Assembly: GCA_945897915.1 (NCBI GenBank)
Contig: CAMDGB010000005.1
Location: forward strand, 44,144-108,143
Direction: 5' to 3'
Length of the DNA: 64,000 nt
From: Chryseobacterium gleum
GTDB taxonomy: Bacteria; Bacteroidota; Bacteroidia; Flavobacteriales; Flavobacteriaceae
In this document: positions 17,556 to 25,477 of the stretch, piece after piece
Numbering within the stretch: position 1 is the stretch's first letter
How the letters are laid out: every line of letters starts with the position of its first letter
The notes under the pieces: model-generated
What the model was told of the DNA's origin: nothing
The model's input: the letters and a program-made list of their open reading frames with translations, nothing else
The model's database searches: none
Position numbers and translations under genes: made by a program

Positions 17556-18260
17556 TTAATAAGAAATAATTTCTTTATTCTGAAAATCTTTTTCAATAAT
17601 TCCGTCACGTAAACGAATTATTCTATGCGCATGGGCTGCAATTTCTTCTTCGTGAGTTACTAAAATTACTGTATTGCCATTGGCATGAATTTCACCAAAT
17701 AATTTCATAATTTCAATTGAAGTTTTACTGTCCAAATTCCCAGTTGGTTCATCGGCTAAAATGATTGAAGGTTTGTTTACCAAAGCTCTTCCAACAGCCA
17801 CACGCTGACGCTGACCTCCTGATAATTGATTTGGTTTATGATCCATTCGGTCTGATAAACCTACTTGTGTTAAAACTTCAGTAGCGCGTTTGTTTCTTGC
17901 TTCTTTTGAAAAACCAGCATAAACCATAGGTAAGGCCACGTTGTCCAAAGCCGTTGTTCGGGGCATTAAGTTAAAAGTTTGAAAAACAAATCCAATTTCT
18001 TTGTTTCTAATTTCAGCTAATTCATCATCGTGCATTTCACTCACTTGCTTTCCGTTTAAAATATAACTTCCAGAAGTTGGCGTGTCTAAACATCCTAAAA
18101 TATTCATTAAAGTGGATTTCCCAGAACCTGACGGCCCCATAAGCGCCACATATTCACCTTTGTTAATTAGTAAATCTATACCTTTTAAAACGTATACGGT
18201 TTCACTTCCTAATTGGAAATCACGTGTTATGCCTTTAATGTCTATTATTGGTGTACTCAT
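17556..18260 (-). CDS. LolD/MacB-type ABC transporter ATP-binding protein
   Basis: A 234-residue ATPase with Walker [11 protein letters not shown]-loop region FQTFNLMPR, signature [15 protein letters not shown] and Walker [11 protein letters not shown]. This motif set is the LolD/MacB/FtsE type, which drives mechanotransmission permeases in lipoprotein release or export. No permease gene is adjacent: the next gene on this strand is a decayed methyltransferase 157 nt upstream. The transported cargo is therefore unknown. Confidence 0.87.
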   Translation of the reverse strand: MSTPIIDIKGITRDFQLGSETVYVLKGIDLLINKGEYVALMGPSGSGKSTLMNILGCLDTPTSGSYILNGKQVSEMHDDELAEIRNKEIGFVFQTFNLMPRTTALDNVALPMVYAGFSKEARNKRATEVLTQVGLSDRMDHKPNQLSGGQRQRVAVGRALVNKPSIILADEPTGNLDSKTSIEIMKLFGEIHANGNTVILVTHEEEIAAHAHRIIRLRDGIIEKDFQNKEIISY

Positions 18261-18380
18261 AGTTTTATTCGCAGTTTTTAGATTATAGTTATTACTACAA
18301 ATAATAAGTAGTCAAATTGAAGATTTTGTTACAACTAAATTTAAAAATCAATAATAAAAATCAATTTTTATTTTTTAGTA

Positions 18381-18409
18381 AATCCGTTTAATTCGTCTAA
18401 TCTGGTGTT
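18381..18409. repeat. Intergenic repeat, family D, copy 2
   Basis: The segment reading TTTAATTCGTCTAATCTGG resembles the core of the family D repeat at 16642-16686. It ends about 9 nt from the stop codon of the methyltransferase-like gene. Confidence 0.4.
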
Positions 18410-18417
18410 ACTATCAA

Positions 18418-18978
18418 TTAAACTCTAATCACAAAATGTTCTTTTTCTTGTTGAGCTCTAAAAAACACAATTCCTAATCGAAACGTGTCAATCGTAACTT
18501 TTACTTTAGGATGTTTTTTTATGATTTTCCAAGTATTTTCATTTTCTTTTGATTGATGAATGTCATTAATTATACAAACTGTTTCATTTGTAATAGTAGG
18601 TAATAACAACTCAAAATACGCTAACATATTTTTTTGAGATTCGTTTCGGTTTAAGTAAACTAAGTCGAAAGAAATGTTATTGTTAGAAAGTTTGTTTTTT
18701 TGAAACTCTTCAAATGTGGTAATTTCTGAAGAAAAGATATTGGTATCTATTTCAGTTAAATTTCCGATTACTAAAATAGTTTTGGGTTTGAAATATCTAA
18801 TAATTCTATAAAATGATCGGACTCTTTTTGAATTATTTTTTAAATGAGAATATTCTGGAAATTTTGTTTTATCGTAAATACATTTCGTAACTAAATCAAA
18901 CACAAACGGCGAATGAACACCATGTTCGTTTTTGGAGTTCCAAAGGAATTTTATGTATGATTTTATTTTATGTAACAC
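18418..18978 (-). CDS. Degenerate class I SAM-methyltransferase-like protein
   Basis: A 186-residue protein whose ends match a Bacteroidota methyltransferase family: N-terminal NEHGVHSPFVFDLVTKCIYD and C-terminal HPKVKVTIDTFRLGIVFFR with EHFVIRV. The middle is shorter than usual, and the SAM-binding motif I, normally like ILEIGTSLG, reads ILVIGNLTEID with no Gly-rich loop. The reading frame is still open. I infer a decaying or refunctionalised gene. The only start is GTG at 18978, which lies inside the arm of an inverted repeat, so its native 5' end may have been replaced. Confidence 0.65.
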   Translation of the reverse strand: MLHKIKSYIKFLWNSKNEHGVHSPFVFDLVTKCIYDKTKFPEYSHLKNNSKRVRSFYRIIRYFKPKTILVIGNLTEIDTNIFSSEITTFEEFQKNKLSNNNISFDLVYLNRNESQKNMLAYFELLLPTITNETVCIINDIHQSKENENTWKIIKKHPKVKVTIDTFRLGIVFFRAQQEKEHFVIRV

Positions 18979-19062
18979 AGAGTTTCACAGAGTTTTCACA
19001 GAGTTTCACGAAGAAAATAAAGCTTTGCGAAACTTTCTGATTTCTTTGTGAAACTCTGTGTT
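18974..19062. repeat. 40-nt inverted repeat filling the intergenic gap (family B)
   Basis: The left arm (18974-19013) and right arm (19023-19062) are inverted copies matching at about 31 of 40 positions, both starting AACACAGAGTTTCACA when read inwards. The loop is 9 nt. The left arm overlaps the GTG start of the methyltransferase-like gene, and the right arm ends 4 nt from the ABC-F stop codon. Confidence 0.75.
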
Positions 19063-19066
19063 ATAA

Positions 19067-20929
19067 TTATTCAATTTTAGAAGACAATTCAAACCAACGT
19101 GCTTCTTTTTCTTCTAATACTTGAATGATTTTTTGCAATTCGTTTGCTTTCGTTTCTATTTTGTCATCAGAAACTTTCCCATCGGCAAATTCTTGTTCAA
19201 TTTGTTTCTTTTGATATTCTAAATCTTTAATATCTCTTTCGATTTTATTAAATTCCTTTTGTTCGTTGAAATTTAAACCTGCTTTTGCTGGTTGATTTTG
19301 TTTCCAACTCCCTTTATCGGTACTAACGCTATTTAAAACTTTTGGTTCCACGGAATCTTCATAACTTCTAAAATCTGAGTAATTTCCTGGAAAATCTTCA
19401 ATTTCACCTTCGCCTCTAAATACAAATAAGTGATCAACAATTTTATCCATAAAATACCTGTCGTGACTTACCACTAACAAACAGCCAGGGAAATCTAATA
19501 AGAAGCTTTCTAATACATTCAATGTAACGATATCTAAATCATTCGTTGGTTCATCTAAAATTAAAAAATTTGGATTCTGAATTAAAACTGTACATAAATA
19601 CAAACGTTTTAGTTCGCCACCACTCAATTTTTCAACAAAATCGTATTGCTTTTTTGCATCAAACAAAAAACGTTCTAGTAATTGCGAAGCGGAAATAATT
19701 TTTCCTTTCGTCAACGGAATATATTCGCCATATTCTTTTATAATATCAATAACTTTTTGTCCTGGTTTTGGGTTGATACCACTTTGCGTATAATACCCAA
19801 TTTTAATCGTGTCGCCAATAATTACTTTCCCAGAATCTGGCTCCATAGTTTTGGTTAAAATGTTCAAGAAAGTCGATTTTCCTGTTCCGTTTTTTCCAAT
19901 AATTCCAATACGTTCACCACGTTGAAACGCGTAAGTGAAGTCTTTTAAAATGGTTCTGTCTGGGAAATTTTTGTTCAATTTTACCATTTCGATAATCTTG
20001 CTTCCCATACGCTCCATATTAATTTCTAGCTCTACGACATTTTCTTTACGTCGACTTTCTGCTTTTTCCTTAATCACATAAAAATCATCTTGACGAGATT
20101 TTGATTTGGTAGTTCTCGCTTTTGGTTGACGACGCATCCAAGCCAATTCCTTAATAAAAAGGTTTTGTGCCTTATCTATACTTGAGTTTTCAGAAATTTG
20201 GCGTTCTTCTTTTTTCTCTAAATAATAGGAGTAATTTCCTTTGTATTGGTATAATTTTCCGTTGTCTAATTCAATAATTTCGTTACAAACGCGTTCTAAG
20301 AAAAAACGGTCGTGCGTAACCATAAACAAGGTGATGTTTTCTTTGGCAAAATAATCTTCTAGCCACTCAATCATCTCTAAATCCAAGTGATTGGTTGGTT
20401 CATCTAAAATTAATAAATCAGGTCGATTAATTAAAATAATGGCTAACGACAAACGTTTTTTTTGCCCTCCAGATAATTTTTTTACTTTTATTTTTAAATC
20501 TTCTAATTTTAATTTCGATAAAATTTGTTTGTATTGTGTTTCAAAATCCCAAGCATTAAAACGATCCATATCGTCAAACGCTTTTTGATATTTATCTTCT
20601 TCTTCTGGATTTTCTAACGCTTTTTCGTAGTTTCTAATTACTTGTAAAACTTCATTATCCGATGCGAAAATACTTTCTTCAATTGTTAATTCGTCCTGTA
20701 AATTAAAATTTTGACTCAAAAAAGCCATTTTAATTCCTTTTCTAATCACAACTTGTCCAGTATCAGGCTCATCAAAACCATTAATCATATTCATAATTGT
20801 GGTTTTACCCGAACCATTTTTAGCGATAAAAGCAATTTTTTGGTCTTTATTAATTCCGAATGAAATGTCTTTAAAAAGGACACGTTCTCCGTATGATTTT
20901 GATATGTTTTCTACTGAAAGGTAATTCAT
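19067..20929 (-). CDS. ABC-F ATPase (Uup-like)
   Basis: A 620-residue soluble protein with two ATPase domains and no membrane segments. Walker A motifs are AKNGSGKTT (about residues 35-43) and GKNGTGKST (about 346-354); the two signatures are LSGGQKKR and LSGGELKR, each followed by LDEPTNHLD or LDEPTNDLD. The basic linker between them (WMRRQPKARTTKSKSR) is the P-site tRNA interaction motif of ABC-F proteins. The C-terminal coiled coil is typical of Uup, so a ribosome-associated role is likelier than transport. A -7 box at 20977-20984 places a repeat arm in its leader. Confidence 0.9.
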   Translation of the reverse strand: MNYLSVENISKSYGERVLFKDISFGINKDQKIAFIAKNGSGKTTIMNMINGFDEPDTGQVVIRKGIKMAFLSQNFNLQDELTIEESIFASDNEVLQVIRNYEKALENPEEEDKYQKAFDDMDRFNAWDFETQYKQILSKLKLEDLKIKVKKLSGGQKKRLSLAIILINRPDLLILDEPTNHLDLEMIEWLEDYFAKENITLFMVTHDRFFLERVCNEIIELDNGKLYQYKGNYSYYLEKKEERQISENSSIDKAQNLFIKELAWMRRQPKARTTKSKSRQDDFYVIKEKAESRRKENVVELEINMERMGSKIIEMVKLNKNFPDRTILKDFTYAFQRGERIGIIGKNGTGKSTFLNILTKTMEPDSGKVIIGDTIKIGYYTQSGINPKPGQKVIDIIKEYGEYIPLTKGKIISASQLLERFLFDAKKQYDFVEKLSGGELKRLYLCTVLIQNPNFLILDEPTNDLDIVTLNVLESFLLDFPGCLLVVSHDRYFMDKIVDHLFVFRGEGEIEDFPGNYSDFRSYEDSVEPKVLNSVSTDKGSWKQNQPAKAGLNFNEQKEFNKIERDIKDLEYQKKQIEQEFADGKVSDDKIETKANELQKIIQVLEEKEARWFELSSKIE

Positions 20930-20930
20930 T

Positions 20931-21092
20931 TGTCAATTTGTCGATTAGACAATGTGGCAAAACGCCAATTGTTTTGCAAAAGTAGACTTATTATTTGAGA
21001 TTTAAAATTTAGATTTTTGCATTTCATAAATAAATATTGCAACTTTGACATATCAACCAATTGGCAAATTGACTAATTAAATTGACACATTA
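20931..21092. repeat. Paired inverted intergenic repeat, family A, copy 2
   Basis: The left arm (20931-20971) ends GCCAATTG; the right arm (21058-21092) starts with its complement CAATTGGC and continues with a matching CTAATT block. The loop is 86 nt and holds the ABC-F promoter. The left arm begins 2 nt before the ABC-F start codon and the right arm ends about 8 nt before the glycosyltransferase ATG. Confidence 0.65.
20977..20984 (-). promoter_or_regulatory. -7 promoter box for the ABC-F gene
   Basis: TACTTTTG on the minus strand, an exact TAnnTTTG match, 47 nt before the ATG. The predicted transcript leader would be almost entirely the left arm of the family A repeat. Confidence 0.5.
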
Positions 21093-21099
21093 AAACAAA

Positions 21100-22215
21100 A
21101 TGCAACTATCCGTAATCATCCTTAATTATAATGTGCGCTATTTTTTAGAGCAATGTGTGCTTAGTGTTCAGAAAGCTCTAGTAGATATCGATGCAGAAAT
21201 AATTGTTGTAGATAATAATTCTTCTGACGAAAGTTGTATAATGATGAAACAACTTTTTCCAAATATCACACTTATTGAAAATAAAGAAAATTTAGGGTTT
21301 CCAAAAGGGAACAATATCGCTGTACAAGAATCTAAAGGCGATTATATTTGCATCCTAAACCCAGATACTGTTGTTGCGGAAGATACGTTTAAAAAGCTGT
21401 TAGCTAAAAGCTCTAAGGTGTCAGCTGGAATAATTGGATGTAAGTTGATAGACGGTACTGGAAACTTTCTTCCTGAGAGTAAACGTGGTGTTCCAACGCC
21501 TTGGGTTGCTTTTACTAAAATTTTTGGTTTATATAAAATTTCAAAAATTTTCGGAAAATATTATGCACAACATTTGACTGAAAATCAATCGGGAAAAGTT
21601 GATATTTTAGTTGGCGCTTTTATGTTTATGAAACGCGATTTGTACTTAAAAGCAGGTGGATTTGATGAAAATTGTTTCATGTATTCTGATGATATAGATT
21701 TGAGCTATATGATTCTTAAATTAGGAAAAGAGAATTTCTATTTTCACGAAACAACAGTAATTCATTATAAAGGCGAAAGCACCATTCGAGATGAAAAATA
21801 CTTAAAACACTTTCGTGAGGCGATGCAGTTTTTTTATAATAAACATTTTAAAAATTCGGTATTTTTTGATAGTTTTATACAAATCGGGAGCTTCTTGTTT
21901 ACGATTTTCAAACAAAAGAAGCCCCAAAAATTGTCTAGAGAAATTGATAAATACATTGTGTTTTCAAAAGATAATATTCATTTAAATTTAAGCAAACCAA
22001 TTGAGTATTTAAGTAATTTTAAGCAATTTACAAATAATGAAAAGTTAAACATTGAATTGGTTTTTGATACCAATTCTTTTTCTTTTACTGAAATAATTCT
22101 TTTTATGGAAAACCATAAATCAAAGAATATTACTTTTAAAAACTATATTTCGCAATCAAATTACTTAATTGGTAGTAATAATTCAACCGATAGAGGTGAA
22201 GTGCTATTTTTTTGA
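21100..22215 (+). CDS. Glycosyltransferase family 2 protein
   Basis: A 371-residue GT-A-fold glycosyltransferase. It starts MQLSVIILNYNVRYFLEQC, with IIVVDNNSSDES (about residues 33-44) binding the nucleotide sugar, and CILNPDTVV carrying the metal-binding acidic residue. DIDLSYMILKLG and YKGESTIRDEKYLKHFREAM match rhamnosyltransferase-like GT2 proteins. The C-terminal 110 residues are less conserved and contain a hydrophobic patch (FIQIGSFLFTIF). Its sugar donor and acceptor are unknown. It stands alone behind a family A repeat arm, and no neighbouring polysaccharide genes are visible. Confidence 0.85.
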   Translation: MQLSVIILNYNVRYFLEQCVLSVQKALVDIDAEIIVVDNNSSDESCIMMKQLFPNITLIENKENLGFPKGNNIAVQESKGDYICILNPDTVVAEDTFKKLLAKSSKVSAGIIGCKLIDGTGNFLPESKRGVPTPWVAFTKIFGLYKISKIFGKYYAQHLTENQSGKVDILVGAFMFMKRDLYLKAGGFDENCFMYSDDIDLSYMILKLGKENFYFHETTVIHYKGESTIRDEKYLKHFREAMQFFYNKHFKNSVFFDSFIQIGSFLFTIFKQKKPQKLSREIDKYIVFSKDNIHLNLSKPIEYLSNFKQFTNNEKLNIELVFDTNSFSFTEIILFMENHKSKNITFKNYISQSNYLIGSNNSTDRGEVLFF

Positions 22216-22254
22216 TTTTTTGATTTTTTCGTGATAAAACATCAAAATATTTAT

Positions 22255-22262
22255 TAATTTTG
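22255..22262 (+). promoter_or_regulatory. -7 promoter box for the E2 gene
   Basis: TAATTTTG, an exact TAnnTTTG match, 37 nt before the ATG at 22300. Confidence 0.5.
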
Positions 22263-22299
22263 CAGTAATAATTAAAGAACTCAACATTACAATAATAAT

Positions 22300-23598
22300 A
22301 TGGCAAGATTTGAATTGAAACTTCCAAAAATGGGAGAGAGTGTAGCAGAAGCAACCATAACAAATTGGTTAAAAAAAGTAGGCGAAAATATTGACATGGA
22401 TGAAGCGGTTTTAGAAATTGCTACAGACAAAGTTGATAGTGAAGTGCCTTCTGAAGTTTCTGGTACTTTAGTTGAAATTTTGTTTCAAGTTGATGATGTA
22501 GTTCAAGTAGGGCAAACCATTGCCATTATAGATACAGAAGGCGGACCAATTGCCACAACTCCAGAAGTAAAAGCGGTAGCACCAGTAGCAGTTTCAGAAG
22601 TTGCTAAAACGGTTGATGTTGCTATTGAAGCAAGTGCTCCAGCAGATTTTTCAAGTTCAGATAAATTCTTTTCGCCTTTGGTAAAAAACATGGCAAAAAC
22701 GGAAGGTATTTCGTTAACTGAATTAGAATCTATTTCAGGTTCAGGCAAAGATGGTCGTGTAAATAAAGAAGATTTATTAAAATATATTGAAAGCCGCAAG
22801 CCGCAAGTCGCAAATCCAAATGCTGTCGTGCCTGCAAGTTCTACCCAACAACCAATAACCCAAAACTCTGCGACTGTTTCAGTAAACGGAGGTGACGAAA
22901 TTGTGGAAATGGACAGAATGCGTAAGTTGATTTCGGGTTATATGGTAGCTTCGGTTCAAACTTCAGCACACGTGCAATCTTTTATTGAAGTGGATGTAAC
23001 AAATATTGTAAAATGGAGAGAAAAAGTAAAAACAGCTTTTGAAAAACGTGAAGGAGAAAAACTAACTTTTACGCCAATTATGATGGAAGCGGTAGCAAAA
23101 GCCTTAAAAGATTTTCCAGGAATGAATATTTCTGTTGATGGCGATTATATAATTAAACGTAAAAATATCAATTTAGGAATGGCAGCTGCTTTACCAAACG
23201 GAAACTTAATTGTTCCTGTAATTAAAAATGCAGACCAGTTAAATTTGGTTGGTATGGCAAAAGCAGTAAATGATTTAGGTGGTCGTGCTAAAGCAGGAAA
23301 ATTAAAACCAGACGATACGCAAGGCGGAACCTACACCGTTACTAATGTGGGTACATTTGGTTCTGTTTTTGGAACACCAATTATAAACCAACCACAAGTA
23401 GGTATTTTAGCCTTGGGTGCCATTAGAAAAGTACCAGCAGTTATTGAAACTCCTGAAGGTGACTTCATCGGAATTCGTCAGAAAATGTTCTTATCACATT
23501 CTTATGATCACAGAGTTGTAGATGGTGCTTTGGGTGGAAGTTTTGTGAAACGTGTAGCAGAATACTTAGAAGCCTTTGATGTAAATAGAGATTTCTAA
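22300..23598 (+). CDS. 2-oxoacid dehydrogenase dihydrolipoyl acyltransferase (E2)
   Basis: Core subunit of a 2-oxoacid dehydrogenase complex, moving the acyl group from E1 to CoA. Domains in order: one lipoyl domain with the lipoylated Lys44 in ATDKVDSE, an Ala/Pro-rich linker, a peripheral-subunit binding domain at about 123-160 (SPLVKNMA, GSGKDGRV), a second linker, and the catalytic domain with HRVVDG (His404, Asp408). The single lipoyl domain and QTSAHVQSFIEVDVT segment suggest the branched-chain type rather than pyruvate or 2-oxoglutarate, but this is inference. No E1 or E3 gene is adjacent; it has its own promoter and terminator. Confidence 0.9.
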   Translation: MARFELKLPKMGESVAEATITNWLKKVGENIDMDEAVLEIATDKVDSEVPSEVSGTLVEILFQVDDVVQVGQTIAIIDTEGGPIATTPEVKAVAPVAVSEVAKTVDVAIEASAPADFSSSDKFFSPLVKNMAKTEGISLTELESISGSGKDGRVNKEDLLKYIESRKPQVANPNAVVPASSTQQPITQNSATVSVNGGDEIVEMDRMRKLISGYMVASVQTSAHVQSFIEVDVTNIVKWREKVKTAFEKREGEKLTFTPIMMEAVAKALKDFPGMNISVDGDYIIKRKNINLGMAAALPNGNLIVPVIKNADQLNLVGMAKAVNDLGGRAKAGKLKPDDTQGGTYTVTNVGTFGSVFGTPIINQPQVGILALGAIRKVPAVIETPEGDFIGIRQKMFLSHSYDHRVVDGALGGSFVKRVAEYLEAFDVNRDF

Positions 23599-23618
23599 GA
23601 AAAAATAAATAATAATTC

Positions 23619-23650
23619 ACCCAATAGTTCATTTACTATTGGGTTTTTTT
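23619..23650 (+). terminator. Rho-independent terminator after the E2 gene
   Basis: ACCCAATAGT (23619-23628) pairs with ACTATTGGGT (23635-23644), followed by seven T residues. The next -7 box starts directly in the T run. Confidence 0.85.
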
Positions 23651-23657
23651 AACTTTG
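23650..23657 (+). promoter_or_regulatory. -7 promoter box for the exonuclease gene
   Basis: TAACTTTG, an exact TAnnTTTG match, 17 nt before the ATG at 23675. It abuts the terminator of the preceding gene. Confidence 0.5.
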
Positions 23658-23674
23658 TACTTTAAAATATAAAA

Positions 23675-24445
23675 ATGGAGCTTAAACTTACAAGGCCAAT
23701 TTGTTTCTTTGATTTAGAAACCACCGGAGTAGATGTTGGAAAAGATAGAATCGTTGAAATATCAATATTTAAGGTCTTTCCAAACGGAAATAAAGAAAGT
23801 AAGACTTGGTTGGTAAATCCAACAATTCCAATTCCGCCTCAAACTACAGCGGTACATGGTATTACAAACGAGAAAGTAGCCAATGAGCCTTGTTTTGCAG
23901 AATTGTCATCTCAAATTTACAATATGATAAAAGATTCAGATTTAGCAGGATATAATTCTGATAGATTTGATATTCCATTATTAGCAGAAGAAATGCTTCG
24001 TGCGGGTGTTGATTTTGATATGAAAAACCGCGTTTCAGTTGATGTCCAAACTATTTTTCATAAAAAAGAAGAACGCACATTGTCTGCAGCATTAAAATTC
24101 TATTGCGGAAAAACATTAGAAAACGCGCATACAGCAGAAGCAGATACTATGGCAACTTACGAAATTTTGTTAGGCCAATTGGAAAGATATCCCGATTTGC
24201 AAAATGACATGAAAGTTTTATCTGAATTTACTACTCGTAAAAAATCTGTCGATTTTGCTGGTATGATTGTGATGAATGATAAAGACCAAGAAATGTTTAG
24301 TTTTGGAAAATATAAAAATGTTTTAGTGGATGAGGTGTTTGATAAAGATCCAGGTTATTTTGGTTGGATTCAAGGTGCAGATTTTCCGCTATATACAAAA
24401 AAAGTGTTAACAGGTTTGAAGTTGAGAAGGTTAAATACAAAGTAA
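23675..24445 (+). CDS. DnaQ-like 3'-5' exonuclease
   Basis: A 256-residue DEDDh exonuclease related to DNA polymerase III epsilon. Acidic residues appear in FFDLETTGVD (D-x-E), AGYNSDRFDIPLL, and NAHTAEADTMAT (His and last Asp). VHGITNEKV is also characteristic. A C-terminal extension (SFGKYKNVLVDEVFDKDPGYF...) is a Bacteroidota addition of unknown role. It may proofread or process DNA ends in repair rather than serve the replicative polymerase. The FAH-family gene begins 8 nt downstream, so they are co-transcribed. Confidence 0.87.
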   Translation: MELKLTRPICFFDLETTGVDVGKDRIVEISIFKVFPNGNKESKTWLVNPTIPIPPQTTAVHGITNEKVANEPCFAELSSQIYNMIKDSDLAGYNSDRFDIPLLAEEMLRAGVDFDMKNRVSVDVQTIFHKKEERTLSAALKFYCGKTLENAHTAEADTMATYEILLGQLERYPDLQNDMKVLSEFTTRKKSVDFAGMIVMNDKDQEMFSFGKYKNVLVDEVFDKDPGYFGWIQGADFPLYTKKVLTGLKLRRLNTK

Positions 24446-24453
24446 AAAGTAAA

Positions 24454-25065
24454 ATGAAAATCATTTGCATTGGTAGAAATTATGCCGACCATATTTCAGA
24501 ATTACAAAACGAACGTCCAGCTGAGCCGGTTATCTTTATGAAACCCGATACGGCTATTTTGCCTAAAAAAACACCATTTGTCATTCCTGAATTTACTACT
24601 GATGTACACCATGAAGTGGAAGTTTTGGTAAAAATTTGTAAAGTAGGAAAATACATCAATCCAAAATTTGCTCATAAATATTATGATGAAATTGGTTTAG
24701 GAATCGATTTTACAGCTCGTGATGTACAAAATGCGTTAAAAGAAAAAGGGTTGCCTTGGGAAAAAGCGAAGGCATTTGACCATTCAGCGATTATTGGTGA
24801 CTTTTTACCGAAAATAATTTTTCCTTCTTTAGAAAATATTAACTTTGAATTAAGGAAAAATAATGAAATTGTTCAGCAAGGTGTTACTTCAATGATGTTG
24901 TGGAATATTGATGAAATTGTATCTTACGTTTCGCAATTTTTCACATTAAAAAAAGGAGATATTATTTTTACAGGAACTCCAAAAGGAGTAGCAGCTGTAA
25001 AAGAAAATGATGTGTTAGAAGGTTTTTTAGAAGGCAAGCAAATGTTTAAAATACAAGTAAAATAA
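24454..25065 (+). CDS. Fumarylacetoacetate hydrolase-family protein
   Basis: A 203-residue FAHD1-like enzyme, probably an acylpyruvate hydrolase or oxaloacetate decarboxylase. Family marks are CIGRNYADHI near the N-terminus, VHHEVEVLV (metal-ligand Glu residues), GIDFTARDVQ, and the C-terminal FTGTPKGV. The open frame extends upstream to 24364 through the end of the exonuclease gene, but ATG 24454 gives the standard start MKIICIGRNY. Its stop overlaps the ATG of the Hpt gene (TAATG). Confidence 0.86.
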   Translation: MKIICIGRNYADHISELQNERPAEPVIFMKPDTAILPKKTPFVIPEFTTDVHHEVEVLVKICKVGKYINPKFAHKYYDEIGLGIDFTARDVQNALKEKGLPWEKAKAFDHSAIIGDFLPKIIFPSLENINFELRKNNEIVQQGVTSMMLWNIDEIVSYVSQFFTLKKGDIIFTGTPKGVAAVKENDVLEGFLEGKQMFKIQVK

Positions 25066-25409
25066 TGGCTTTACAGTATAATTTATCAAAAGTATATGAA
25101 ATTTCTGAAAACGATAACGAATTTGCACTTCAAATTGCTTCTTTGTTTTTAGAAGAAGTGCCTTTCGAAATTCAGGAAATGAAAAACGCAATTGAACTAA
25201 AAGATTATAAGCAAACTTATGCTTCTGCTCACAAAATTAAACCAACTTTAGATTTATTAGGCATGGATATGGCTTATGAAGACGTTCTGTTAATTATCGA
25301 ATGGACTAAAGAAGAAGGCAAGCGAAAAGAAATTAAAGAAGTGTATAAATCGCTAAAAGCAAGAATTGGTGACGCAGCAGATGAAATTAAAAAAGATTTT
25401 AAATTATAA
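25065..25409 (+). CDS. Histidine phosphotransfer (Hpt) domain protein
   Basis: A 114-residue helical protein consisting of one Hpt domain. The phosphorylatable His lies in SAHKIKPTLDLLGM (about residue 56), matching the H-K-x-K/S-x(4)-G pattern of phosphorelay proteins. There is no kinase or receiver domain nearby, so its partners are unknown. The start codon overlaps the FAH-family stop by one base, and a strong terminator follows, making this the third gene of the exonuclease operon. Confidence 0.82.
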   Translation: MALQYNLSKVYEISENDNEFALQIASLFLEEVPFEIQEMKNAIELKDYKQTYASAHKIKPTLDLLGMDMAYEDVLLIIEWTKEEGKRKEIKEVYKSLKARIGDAADEIKKDFKL

Positions 25410-25430
25410 AAGATACTTTATTAAATTTTT

Positions 25431-25460
25431 AACCACGCCTTAAGCGTGGTTTTCTTATTT
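25431..25460 (+). terminator. Rho-independent terminator after the Hpt gene
   Basis: AACCACGC (25431-25438) pairs with GCGTGGTT (25444-25451) around the loop CTTAA, followed by a T-rich tract. Confidence 0.88.
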
Positions 25461-25477
25461 TTACCGAAATTATAAAA

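Noticed and set aside
18974..19062. Inverted repeat ends as an insertion sequence or integration site
   Set aside because: No transposase or integrase frame lies between or near the arms, and no target-site duplication is apparent.
24364..24453. 30 extra N-terminal residues for the FAH-family protein
   Set aside because: They overlap the exonuclease gene out of frame, and the family starts at MKIICIGRNY.
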